A stretch of 33,377 bases of DNA, taken from contig JAFECR010000028.1 in NCBI GenBank assembly GCA_018242045.1, forward strand, positions 1 through 33,377, in the 5' to 3' direction. The notes beneath the pieces are model-generated. The model had not been told where the DNA came from and made no database searches. It saw only the letters and a program-made list of their open reading frames with translations. Position numbers and translations under genes: made by a program. Origin of the DNA: Pseudomonadota bacterium. Its GTDB lineage: Bacteria; Pseudomonadota; Gammaproteobacteria; Berkiellales; Berkiellaceae. Shown piece after piece: positions 9,637 through 17,237 of this stretch (its first letter is position 1; every line of letters starts with the position of its first letter).

Positions 9637-11370
9637 TTATTCTTTATTAGGTATTAATCTATTCATTACCTTAATCACATGATCATGCTTTGGATGCATT
9701 TCAAGTGCATTATTCCAGACACGTTTTGCGCCATCAAAATCTTTCAAATACCACATTACTTCGCCTAAGTGTGCCGCAATTTCAGCATCAGGCATAATTT
9801 GAGCTGCTTTTTTTAAAGTATCTAAAGATTTATTATAATCTCCTTGTTTAAAATATAACCAACCCAAACTATCTAGTACAGAGGCATTGTTAGGAGATAA
9901 TTTTAAAGCATATGATAAATATTGTTGTGCTTCGTCAAATCGTTTTGTTTTATTGGCAAGCATGTATCCGAGTGCGTTTAATGCATCTAAATGGCTAGGT
10001 TGTATAAGCAGAATTTCTTTTAAATCGGTTTCGGCGAGATCGATTTTATCGAGTCTGTCTGCGATAAGGCTCCTGGCATAAAGTAAATCAATTTCATTTG
10101 GCATGTTGGCAAGACTGTCGTTCAGTAAAACAAGCGCTTCGGGGTAACGATGTGTCTGGTTATAAATTTCAATTGTCGCAAGAATGATTTGTTTTTTTTC
10201 TGCAGCGTCACTTGGCTGTGTGCGAGTTAAAACTTCTAAAGCCTCATCATAGCGTTTTTTCTCACAAAGCAACACGCTGGCTCGCACTTGAGAGAGCACA
10301 TGAAACGGCCCTGTGAGCACTTGTTTAAACCAGTCGATGGCAACCTCTTCTTTGTTTTGCATTTCCGCAATTCGTGCGAGAAAGTAATGAGAAAGATCTT
10401 TACTTTCATCATCTTTTGAAGTTTGTTTTAAGATTTTTTCAGCAATGTCAAACCATTGTGCTTGTATACTTGTTCTGGCAAGTTGTAATAATTCTTCATT
10501 GGTTAATTTTGTATTGTTAATTAATTCTTTAATTTGCTGATGCGCTTGCTCAATAAAGCCATTTTCCAGGAGAAACTGTGTATAATATTGTTGCAATAAA
10601 CTATTTTGCTTTTGAGCTTGGGCATGTTTATCTAAAAATGCTTTGGCCGCTGGTTTATCTTTGCGCAACATCGTTTCAGTGAAAAGCTGTATTCCAATAG
10701 TGGAGTTTGGGTCCATTTTTAAAGCTTTTTGGCTTAAGTCCAAAGCCTTGGCGTCTTTACCTTGAAATAGATAGATCTCAGCTAAAGCTAAATGTCCACT
10801 TGGAATATTTGTTTCTTTTGCAGCCAACATCTCTAAGGCTGAAATGACCCGTTGATTGTCTTCAGGTTTTTGTAATTGTCGAAATAAAATTAAATAATAT
10901 TGAAAAGCTTCTTCTTGATTGACTTCTTCAGCGTGAAGCAAAAAAGGCACGGCTTTTTCGATTTTTCCCAGTCTAATATAAAGAGCAGCAGTCGTTATTT
11001 GGGCTTCTAAGTTATTTTTGGCTGCGTTTGCCCAAATGATTGCTGGGGCAACGGCTGTTTCAAGAGAACCGGCAGATAGGGCAACTTGCGTTGCTCTGGC
11101 AGCGACATCGGCATCTTGGGTTTCTTCTGCAGCAGCGATATAATTCGCTAAAGCGATTTCAGGATGATCTCGATCGAGCGCCATTTCGGCGGCGAGCAAT
11201 TGGTATAAGCTATCAACGGGAAGAACATCTTTTTTAGGGGTAACTGTTGTGTTTTCAACCAAAGGGATCGTTTTAAGAGGGGGTTTTGGCGCTAGCGGCT
11301 CTGTGCCACTGAGCGTTAAGCCCGGAACCACAATCAGAAGTGGGATAAAAAGAGTAGCTACCTGCTTCAT
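9637..11370 (-). CDS. Secreted tetratricopeptide-repeat (TPR) protein
   Basis: 577 residues. The N-terminus (MKQ, then a hydrophobic run to about residue 21) looks like a Sec signal peptide without a lipobox Cys, so export to the periplasm is likely. The rest is helical repeats of TPR type; the clearest are in the C-terminal third, for example ALNALGYMLA and SVLDSLGWLYFKQGDYNKSL followed by EIAAHLGEVMWYLKDFDGA. This C-terminal block resembles the TPR protein commonly encoded divergently from hemA in gammaproteobacteria (PA4667 type in Pseudomonas). TPR proteins are scaffolds; the partner is unknown. AAGGA sits 6 bases before the ATG. In relatives this gene is commonly followed by lolB; here the giant gene follows instead. 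The family assignment is sure, the role is not. Confidence 0.9.
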   Translation of the reverse strand: MKQVATLFIPLLIVVPGLTLSGTEPLAPKPPLKTIPLVENTTVTPKKDVLPVDSLYQLLAAEMALDRDHPEIALANYIAAAEETQDADVAARATQVALSAGSLETAVAPAIIWANAAKNNLEAQITTAALYIRLGKIEKAVPFLLHAEEVNQEEAFQYYLILFRQLQKPEDNQRVISALEMLAAKETNIPSGHLALAEIYLFQGKDAKALDLSQKALKMDPNSTIGIQLFTETMLRKDKPAAKAFLDKHAQAQKQNSLLQQYYTQFLLENGFIEQAHQQIKELINNTKLTNEELLQLARTSIQAQWFDIAEKILKQTSKDDESKDLSHYFLARIAEMQNKEEVAIDWFKQVLTGPFHVLSQVRASVLLCEKKRYDEALEVLTRTQPSDAAEKKQIILATIEIYNQTHRYPEALVLLNDSLANMPNEIDLLYARSLIADRLDKIDLAETDLKEILLIQPSHLDALNALGYMLANKTKRFDEAQQYLSYALKLSPNNASVLDSLGWLYFKQGDYNKSLDTLKKAAQIMPDAEIAAHLGEVMWYLKDFDGAKRVWNNALEMHPKHDHVIKVMNRLIPNKE

Positions 11371-11387
11371 GCCGAATCCTTATCCTT

Positions 11388-11400
11388 GACGCAACGCGTC
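11388..11400. repeat. Small perfect palindrome upstream of the TPR gene
   Basis: GACGC, a 3-base spacer, then GCGTC, 18 bases upstream of the TPR start codon. It is symmetrical and might be an operator or a leader hairpin for the TPR gene. Nothing else supports a function. Confidence 0.25.
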
Positions 11401-11478
11401 ATACTTTTTAGGCCACGGTGTTTGTTAACCAGCTAATGGCTCTATCGGCAACAAAAAGGACTTCAAGAGTGATTTTTT

Positions 11479-11507
11479 TTGAAGCAATATTGAGAATGGC
11501 ATATGCT
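11479..11507 (+). promoter_or_regulatory. Candidate sigma-70 promoter for hemA-prfA-prmC
   Basis: TTGAAG (11479-11484), a 17-base spacer and TATGCT (11502-11507), each matching 4 of 6 consensus bases. The -10 box overlaps the left end of the repeat element. If used, transcription would start near 11514 and the whole inverted-repeat element would lie in the hemA leader RNA. This is inference from the boxes and the spacing only. Confidence 0.35.
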
Positions 11508-11632
11508 CGTGCCAATTTGAATTTAGGCGAGGCGCCAAGCGTACGAATCCCCAGGAGTGTACGCTTTGCTACATGACTGGGGTGAGTACGAGCATGAGTT
11601 GGCGGAGCCTAAATTTAAATTGGAAAGAGTAT
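11503..11632. repeat. 130-bp MITE-like inverted-repeat element in the hemA leader
   Basis: The element is bounded by 26-bp terminal inverted repeats (11503-11528 and the complement of 11607-11632), identical at 22 of 26 positions by hand count. The inner 17 bases of each arm (CCAATTTGAATTTAGGC and its mate) pair at 16 of 17. Further paired segments lie inside: CGCCAA/TTGGCG (11533-11538 with 11599-11604), CGTAC/GTACG (11540-11544 with 11586-11590) and CCCCAG/CTGGGG (11549-11554 with 11577-11582). There is no coding potential. Related single arms occur at 9583-9608 and 33356-33377, so this is a dispersed repeat and not only a local hairpin. The right arm contains the hemA Shine-Dalgarno GGAAAGAG (11622-11629). 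No clear target-site duplication beyond a possible TA was found. Confidence 0.7.
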
Positions 11633-11636
11633 AAAC

Positions 11637-12875
11637 GTGTTATTAGCACTTGGCGTCAGTTATAAAACAGCACCGATTGAGGTAAGAGAAAAACTTGCGT
11701 TTTCTCAAGAGTTTATTCCAGATGCCCTAAATAAGTTATCAAGCACTCTTGGACTTGAAGAGGCTGCATTAGTTTCGACCTGCAACCGAACCGAGCTCTA
11801 TTGCAGTGCGCCAATTTCTGAAAAGTATATAAAAGCAGTGCTTGAGTGGTGGCAGAAATACCAAAATATTTCCTTTGACTTGAAACCTTATTTATACACT
11901 TTTGCCAATGAAGCGGCGGTTTCTCATTTAATGCGCGTTGCCAGTGGTTTAGATTCCATGGTTATCGGTGAACCTCAAATTTTGGGTCAGCTAAAAGTGG
12001 CCTTTCAAATGGCTAAAGAAAGTAGGGTATTAGGCAAACGATTATCGCGACTTTTTCAAGCAAGTTTTTCAGTGGCTAAAAGAGTGCGTCATACCACCCA
12101 GATAGGGGCACATCCTGTTTCGGTGGCTTTTGCTGCGGTTTCTTTAGCAAAACAGATTTTCAGTGATCTCTCAAAAGCAACTGTTATGCTGATAGGCGCG
12201 GGTGAAAATATTGAACTAACCTTGCAGCACTTGAAAGCTAAACAAGTGAAAAATATTATTGTTTTAAATAGAACGCTATCACATGCCAAAGCGTTGACAG
12301 CGATTTATGGAGGTCAGGCATTACCCTTAGATAAAATGACGCAAGCGTTGTCTTGTGCAGATATTGTAATTAGCGCTATCACCAGTGCAACACCCTTGTT
12401 AACAAAAACACATGTTCAGACAGCGATGCGAAATTGTAAACGCCGCCCTATCTTTATGGTAGACTTAGGTGTTCCAAGAAATATTTGCCCAACGATTGCT
12501 GACAATGAAGATATCTATTTGTATACGGTGGATGATTTACAAGGCATCGTGACAGAAAATTTAAAAAATCGACAAGAGGCGGCACTGGAAGCTGAATTGG
12601 TTATAAAGCAAGCAACCCATACTTACATGAACTGGATCCATGCTGGTCATCAAATGAATACTATTCGGGCAGTGAGAAGCCAAGCCGAAAAGCTGAAGAA
12701 TGAAACCTTAGATCAAGCTTTAAAACGTCTACAAAAAGGGGATAATCCAAGCGAAGTGTTAACACATTTTGCCCATCAATTAACGCAAAAATTAATGCAT
12801 CAGCCCACGGTAGGCTTAAAAACACTACCACTTGAGAAAATTGAATTGATAAAAACACTATTTAGTATAGAATAA
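11637..12875 (+). CDS. hemA: Glutamyl-tRNA reductase
   Basis: 412 residues, close to the family norm. It reduces the glutamate on Glu-tRNA(Glu) to glutamate-1-semialdehyde with NADPH, the first committed step of C5 tetrapyrrole (heme) synthesis in the cytoplasm. The N-terminus [17 protein letters not shown] and the catalytic block STCNRTELY (nucleophile Cys49) are characteristic, followed by the conserved [15 protein letters not shown] and an NADPH-binding segment with VMLIGAGE. It starts with GTG at 11637, preceded by GGAAAGAG; this start gives the right family N-terminus. It is the first gene of a hemA-prfA-prmC operon, with 5 bases to prfA. The RBS lies in the right arm of the repeat element upstream, which may affect expression. 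Confidence 0.97.
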   Translation: MLLALGVSYKTAPIEVREKLAFSQEFIPDALNKLSSTLGLEEAALVSTCNRTELYCSAPISEKYIKAVLEWWQKYQNISFDLKPYLYTFANEAAVSHLMRVASGLDSMVIGEPQILGQLKVAFQMAKESRVLGKRLSRLFQASFSVAKRVRHTTQIGAHPVSVAFAAVSLAKQIFSDLSKATVMLIGAGENIELTLQHLKAKQVKNIIVLNRTLSHAKALTAIYGGQALPLDKMTQALSCADIVISAITSATPLLTKTHVQTAMRNCKRRPIFMVDLGVPRNICPTIADNEDIYLYTVDDLQGIVTENLKNRQEAALEAELVIKQATHTYMNWIHAGHQMNTIRAVRSQAEKLKNETLDQALKRLQKGDNPSEVLTHFAHQLTQKLMHQPTVGLKTLPLEKIELIKTLFSIE

Positions 12876-12880
12876 ACAAA

Positions 12881-13963
12881 ATGAAACCTTCAATTTACGC
12901 TAAACTAGCTGCATTAGCAGAAAGACACGAAGAAATAGGATTACTACTTTCTTCTGCCGATATTATTCAAAACCAAACCAAATTTCGCGATCTTTCCAAA
13001 GAATATGCTGATCTACAACCTTTAGTTGAAACATTTAATCATTATCAGCAAGCGTTAAATCAAGAAAAATCTGCAATAGCCCTCTTAACCGACGAAGATA
13101 CGCAAATGCGACTTATGGCACAAGAAGAGCTGGAAGAAATCAAACAACATCTTGAAAGTTTTGAAAAAACATTACAGCTTTTTTTAATCCCAACCGATCC
13201 GGATGATGATAAAAACGTTTTTCTTGAAATTCGAGCAGGCGCAGGTGGAGATGAGGCAGCGATTTTTGCTGGTAACTTATTTCGAATGTATAGCCGTTAT
13301 GCAGAGTTAAAACGCTGGTCGGTAGAAATTGTCAGTGAAAGTTTTGGCGAACATGGTGGCTATAAAGAAATCATTGCGCGCATTATTGGTCAAAATGTTT
13401 ATTCACACCTTAAATTTGAATCAGGGGCTCATCGGGTACAACGCGTGCCTGCCACAGAGTCACAAGGACGGATCCACACTTCGACTTGTACGGTGGCCGT
13501 GTTACCAGAAGTTGAAGCGATTGATTCTATTCAAATCAATCCGGCAGAGCTTCGCATTGATACGTATCGTGCCTCAGGGGCTGGGGGCCAACATGTCAAT
13601 AAGACAGATTCAGCCATTCGCATTACCCATTTGCCAACCGGGATAGTGGTTGAATGCCAAGATGAGCGTTCTCAACATAAGAATCGTGCTAAGGCAATGT
13701 CATTGTTGCAATCGAAAATATTAAATATTCAAAAAGAAGCACAATTGGCAGAACAATCGGCGACGCGCAAAAGTTTAGTTGGCACAGGCGATCGCTCTGA
13801 AAGGATCCGAACCTATAATTTCCCTCAAGGCAGGTTAACAGATCATCGTATTAACCTTACCCTCTATAAATTAGATGAAATTATGGAAGGTAAAATCACA
13901 GACATAGTAGAAGCTTTGCGCCAAGAACACCAAGCTGAATTGTTAACAACGCTAGGGGAATAA
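12881..13963 (+). CDS. prfA: Peptide chain release factor 1 (RF1)
   Basis: 360 residues, the usual length. RF1 reads UAA and UAG in the ribosomal A site and triggers peptidyl-tRNA hydrolysis. The codon-recognition tripeptide PAT is at 190-192, which separates it from RF2 (SPF). The catalytic GGQ is at 235-237 within [15 protein letters not shown]. The conserved acidic N-terminal domain and the GAGGDEAA segment are present. It starts 5 bases after hemA with little Shine-Dalgarno, so translation is probably coupled to hemA. The next gene encodes the methylase that modifies the GGQ glutamine (Gln237). Confidence 0.98.
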   Translation: MKPSIYAKLAALAERHEEIGLLLSSADIIQNQTKFRDLSKEYADLQPLVETFNHYQQALNQEKSAIALLTDEDTQMRLMAQEELEEIKQHLESFEKTLQLFLIPTDPDDDKNVFLEIRAGAGGDEAAIFAGNLFRMYSRYAELKRWSVEIVSESFGEHGGYKEIIARIIGQNVYSHLKFESGAHRVQRVPATESQGRIHTSTCTVAVLPEVEAIDSIQINPAELRIDTYRASGAGGQHVNKTDSAIRITHLPTGIVVECQDERSQHKNRAKAMSLLQSKILNIQKEAQLAEQSATRKSLVGTGDRSERIRTYNFPQGRLTDHRINLTLYKLDEIMEGKITDIVEALRQEHQAELLTTLGE

Positions 13964-13966
13964 AGT

Positions 13967-14803
13967 GTGCCAACCATCAGTGAAGTTCTCAATTGGGGCA
14001 AAAACGCTTTAGCCACGCAAAATGTTCCTTTACTTGAAGCGCAAGTGCTATTAGCTCATGTTTTAGGTTGCACACGTACCTATCTTTATACTTGGCCAGA
14101 AAAAGAAGTGCCAGCACAAGCGTTAAGTGCCTATGAAGCGTTAATTAAAAGACGTGAGCAACATGAACCTATCGCTTATTTAGTCGGGCATAAAGAATTT
14201 TGGTCATTATCTTTTATCGTCTCAAAAGACACCTTAATACCCCGCGCTGATACTGAATTATTGATAAGCACCGTGCTAAACAACTTATCTTTGCATTCAC
14301 AATCAGTGGTAGATGTTGGTACGGGATGTGGTGTGATTGCTTGTACCTTGGCGCACTGTCGACCCAACTGGCAGTTGATTGGCTTAGATATCAGCGAAGC
14401 TGCTATGGCGGTCGCGAAACAAAATGCGCAACAATTAAATCTTCACAATGTTGAATTTATTCACAGTTGTTGGTTAGAGTCACTGCCAAAGCAGCAATAT
14501 GATGCCATTATTGGTAATCCCCCTTATATCAGAGAAAACGATGTGCACTTGGTGCACGGAGATTTACCTTTTGAACCCACAATAGCGTTGACTGCTGGGC
14601 CATCAGGTTTAGAAGCATTTAGCGCTATTTTATCAACTTGCTCGTCGTATTTAAAACCAGCGGGCTTGGTGGCTTTTGAGCACGGGTATGATCAAGGCCA
14701 GCAAGTACGTGCACTTTTAACACAGTTTGGTTTTAATGATATTCAAACGTTTGTCGATCTGGCTGGTAAAGAGCGCGTGACCTTAGGAAAGAAAAACGCT
14801 TAA
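13967..14803 (+). CDS. prmC: Release factor glutamine methyltransferase
   Basis: 278 residues. It transfers a methyl group from S-adenosylmethionine to the glutamine of the GGQ motif of RF1 and RF2. The N-terminal helical domain is followed by a Rossmann methyltransferase fold with the SAM-binding motif VVDVGTGCGV (Asp116, Gly118, Gly120, Gly122) and the catalytic NPPY motif (184-187, context IIGNPPYIRE). The GTG start lies 3 bases after the prfA stop, with AGGGG 8 bases ahead, so it is the third gene of the hemA operon. The prfA-prmC pairing is standard and fits enzyme and substrate. Confidence 0.97.
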   Translation: MPTISEVLNWGKNALATQNVPLLEAQVLLAHVLGCTRTYLYTWPEKEVPAQALSAYEALIKRREQHEPIAYLVGHKEFWSLSFIVSKDTLIPRADTELLISTVLNNLSLHSQSVVDVGTGCGVIACTLAHCRPNWQLIGLDISEAAMAVAKQNAQQLNLHNVEFIHSCWLESLPKQQYDAIIGNPPYIRENDVHLVHGDLPFEPTIALTAGPSGLEAFSAILSTCSSYLKPAGLVAFEHGYDQGQQVRALLTQFGFNDIQTFVDLAGKERVTLGKKNA

Positions 14804-14811
14804 CAGACTCG

Positions 14812-14841
14812 TTGACATCAGCCCCTTTAAAATTATATATT
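14812..14841 (+). promoter_or_regulatory. Strong sigma-70 promoter for the LRR gene
   Basis: A perfect -35 box TTGACA (14812-14817), an 18-base spacer and TATATT (14836-14841, 5 of 6 matches). Transcription should start near 14849, leaving a leader of about 50 bases before ATG 14902. The TTG of the -35 box is also an in-frame TTG codon, so a TTG-initiated longer protein is unlikely. The LRR gene therefore has its own expression in addition to any read-through from prmC. Confidence 0.65.
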
Positions 14842-14901
14842 GCGCGTCTTTTGCAATTTAAATCATTCAGCAGACAAAGAAATGCTATAAGGCCTAATAT
14901 C

Positions 14902-17178
14902 ATGCTTAGCGCACAACCCTCTTCCAACACGAGCAATACGGATGATCAAAAAAAACATCAAGCCCTGCAAGACGAATTAGATAGCATTATTAAGTTTCAT
15001 ACTAAATGGAAGCTAACCCCGCCTTTGTCTTTGGCCTTTAAATCCACGATGACCTTAGATGAAAAAGATGAATTTTTAAACCAGATTAACCTTAAAATTA
15101 TTATTTCTAAAATTAACGTAACGAGCAAAAATTTAGATATTTCAAGCCTAGGGTTAACACGCTTTCCGGAACATTGCTTTATTGATCCTACATTAAAAGA
15201 TTTTTGGAATAACCTTGAAGAGCTTGATTGTAGTGCCAACAAACTTACCAGATTACCTTCATGGCTTGGTGCGCATTGTAAAAAATTAACCTCATTAAAC
15301 TGCAGTAATAATGAGATAACAAAACAATTGCCAGATAGCATTGGGACAATTCCAGATCTAACCGTGCTAGATTGTAGTAAGAATAAACTTAAAATATTGC
15401 CTAAAACTTTGACAAACTGTAAAGCCTTAGCAGTGCTAAATTGCAGTGGAAATCGGCTAACAGAATTACCTGAAACTTTGACAAACTGTCTAAACTTGAA
15501 AGAACTAAATTGTAGTTCCAATGCGATTACCGCTTTGCCACTAAATTTGGATAGGCTGCAGAAGCTAGAAGTGCTTAAGGTTAGCGCTAATTATATTAAA
15601 GAATTTCCAGCAACACTACTTGATTGTAAAAATTTGAAAGTGATAGAGGCTAATGACAATAATCTTCAAACGTTACCTGAAGAGATCAATGAATTAGAAT
15701 CACTTACAACTTTATTTATATGGAACAATAAACTTAAAAAATTGCCTGCGAGTCTTAAGCAATGTGTTAATTTAAAGATAATCAATTATCAAAAGAATAC
15801 CTTAGACGAAAATCCTGATTTTTTAAAAGAGTTGTCACATGTTCGCCAAATACCGAAAGATTATGTAAAATATCGCGAGAAAATAGATGAGCTTGCAAAA
15901 AAACCTAAACCACCAACACCAACGAAAGGCGTTAGAAAAAATATACAAGCCCAAGTGAAGGCTGACTCAACATCGGTTCAGAGATTGACGACAGGTTTTG
16001 ATAATCTGTCTTTACAAAAAACTCCGGTTATCACCACTACAACGCAAACAACCTTAATCACAGAGACAACATCGACAATGCTATCATTACAAGCAGCAAT
16101 AAAAAAAAACCAATTAGCAGTTGAGATGAGTGATCCGATCAGCTTTTCTGGAAAATCGCCAATGCTATCATTCCACGCAGTAATAAAAGACGCTCAATTA
16201 ACAGTTGAGATAAGTAATCTGATCAGATTTTCTGAAAAATGGCCAAAAGCCATAGGTATATTAGTAGAAGATTTTTCACCTGGTATGTCCATTAATCAAA
16301 AGGAAGATTATTTAGATTTTTTACATTGTAAGATTATTAAAAGGAAGATTATAGATGCTCGACTTAAGAATCTCACAAAGTTGGACATCTCTGGTTTAGG
16401 GCTGACTCGTATTCCCAAGAGATTATTTAGCGATCCAGAACTTGAATCATTTGAAGAATTTATAAAAAAAATTGAAGAAATTGATTGCAGCAACAATGAG
16501 CTAGATAATATAGCGGAATTAGGTTTTTATTTTACCAATCTCAAGGTGCTTGACTGTAAAAAAAATAAAATAAAAGAATTGCCACAATCTCTCGGGGCTC
16601 TTAAGGGCTTGGAATATCTTGATTGTAGTAAGAACAATTTGAGATTTTTACCGGATTCAATTGTTAATTGTCATTCTTTCATGGTTTTGGATTGCCGCCA
16701 GAATGAAATCAATTACCTGCCACAAAAAATAGGTGATCTTAAAAAGCTTAAAACTTTAAATTTTTCTAATAATAAAATTAATACTTTGCCTGATTCTTTG
16801 GTAGCGTGCCAAAACTTAGAGGAACTTGATTGTGCTAACAATCGGCTTCAAACATTGCCAAACGATCTCAATCAATTGCAAAAACTTCGAGAATTAAAGA
16901 TTGAAGGTAATTTAATTAAATGTATCCCCAATGCATTAGTATTATGTACTGCGTTAAAAAGAGTATATTGTGACGCGTTACAATCACCGGATTCTTTACC
17001 TCCTCACATTGTATTTAGATCAAATGAAAAAAAGATCTTACACCAATTTAAATCTCGTAATAAAAGATCAAATTTAGAAGATTTAGGTTTAGATATTGAT
17101 CATTCAGAAGATTCAGATAGTGATCATTCACAAGACAATAATATTCAATTCTCAAAGCGCAACGCCTCTAACCTCTAA
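14902..17178 (+). CDS. Leucine-rich-repeat protein with two duplicated LRR modules, effector-like
   Basis: 758 residues from ATG 14902 (AAGG 9 bases upstream); the frame is open back to a TTG at 14812, which I reject as a start because it is part of a promoter. There are two related modules. Each has a helical cap with a conserved tail (LGLTRFPEHCFIDP near residue 90 and LGLTRIPKRLFSDP near residue 500) and then 23-residue LRRs of the form LxxLDCSxNxLxxLPxxLxxC. The arrays lie at about residues 105-310 and 520-700. The Thr/Ser-rich linker between them contains a 28-residue tandem repeat (393-448). The C-terminus is Asp/Ser-rich (DHSEDSDSDHSQD). No signal peptide or membrane segment is seen. 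LRR proteins bind other proteins, and in intracellular bacteria they are often secreted effectors; this one carries no recognisable catalytic domain. It lies between prmC and the convergent gatB, outside the usual operon. Secretion is inference. Confidence 0.88.
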   Translation: MLSAQPSSNTSNTDDQKKHQALQDELDSIIKFHTKWKLTPPLSLAFKSTMTLDEKDEFLNQINLKIIISKINVTSKNLDISSLGLTRFPEHCFIDPTLKDFWNNLEELDCSANKLTRLPSWLGAHCKKLTSLNCSNNEITKQLPDSIGTIPDLTVLDCSKNKLKILPKTLTNCKALAVLNCSGNRLTELPETLTNCLNLKELNCSSNAITALPLNLDRLQKLEVLKVSANYIKEFPATLLDCKNLKVIEANDNNLQTLPEEINELESLTTLFIWNNKLKKLPASLKQCVNLKIINYQKNTLDENPDFLKELSHVRQIPKDYVKYREKIDELAKKPKPPTPTKGVRKNIQAQVKADSTSVQRLTTGFDNLSLQKTPVITTTTQTTLITETTSTMLSLQAAIKKNQLAVEMSDPISFSGKSPMLSFHAVIKDAQLTVEISNLIRFSEKWPKAIGILVEDFSPGMSINQKEDYLDFLHCKIIKRKIIDARLKNLTKLDISGLGLTRIPKRLFSDPELESFEEFIKKIEEIDCSNNELDNIAELGFYFTNLKVLDCKKNKIKELPQSLGALKGLEYLDCSKNNLRFLPDSIVNCHSFMVLDCRQNEINYLPQKIGDLKKLKTLNFSNNKINTLPDSLVACQNLEELDCANNRLQTLPNDLNQLQKLRELKIEGNLIKCIPNALVLCTALKRVYCDALQSPDSLPPHIVFRSNEKKILHQFKSRNKRSNLEDLGLDIDHSEDSDSDHSQDNNIQFSKRNASNL
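16078..16245 (+). repeat. 84-bp tandem duplication inside the LRR gene
   Basis: Two adjacent in-frame 84-base units (16078-16161 and 16162-16245), both starting ATGCTATCATT, agree at about 69 of 84 positions by hand alignment. They encode 28-residue repeats beginning MLSLQAAIKK and MLSFHAVIKD. The second unit runs directly into the second LRR module. Confidence 0.85.
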
Positions 17179-17188
17179 AGTCCTATGT

Positions 17189-17224
17189 TAAGCCTACCCC
17201 CTGCCTGAGCAGGGGGTAAGCTTA
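17189..17224. terminator. Bidirectional hairpin between the LRR gene and gatB
   Basis: Two 16-base arms (17189-17204 and 17209-17224), pairing at 15 of 16 positions around a CTGA loop, with a GC-rich core CCCCCTGC/GCAGGGGG. It sits between convergent stop codons, so it can serve both genes. Neither side has a strong U-tract, so efficiency as an intrinsic terminator is uncertain. Confidence 0.65.
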
Positions 17225-17237
17225 ATTGTCATGCGAT

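Noticed and set aside
11461..11484. CTTCAA...T-run...TTGAAG as a terminator
   Set aside because: The T-run is in the loop and not after the stem, and no plus-strand gene ends upstream.
14812..14901. TTG start giving a 30-residue N-terminal extension of the LRR protein
   Set aside because: No ribosome binding site, and the TTG is part of a perfect -35 box; ATG 14902 is better.
14997..15521. Minus-strand frame of 174 codons opposite the LRR gene
   Set aside because: The periodic plus-strand LRR code creates a long antisense frame; its repeated pattern is only the mirror of the LRR codons.
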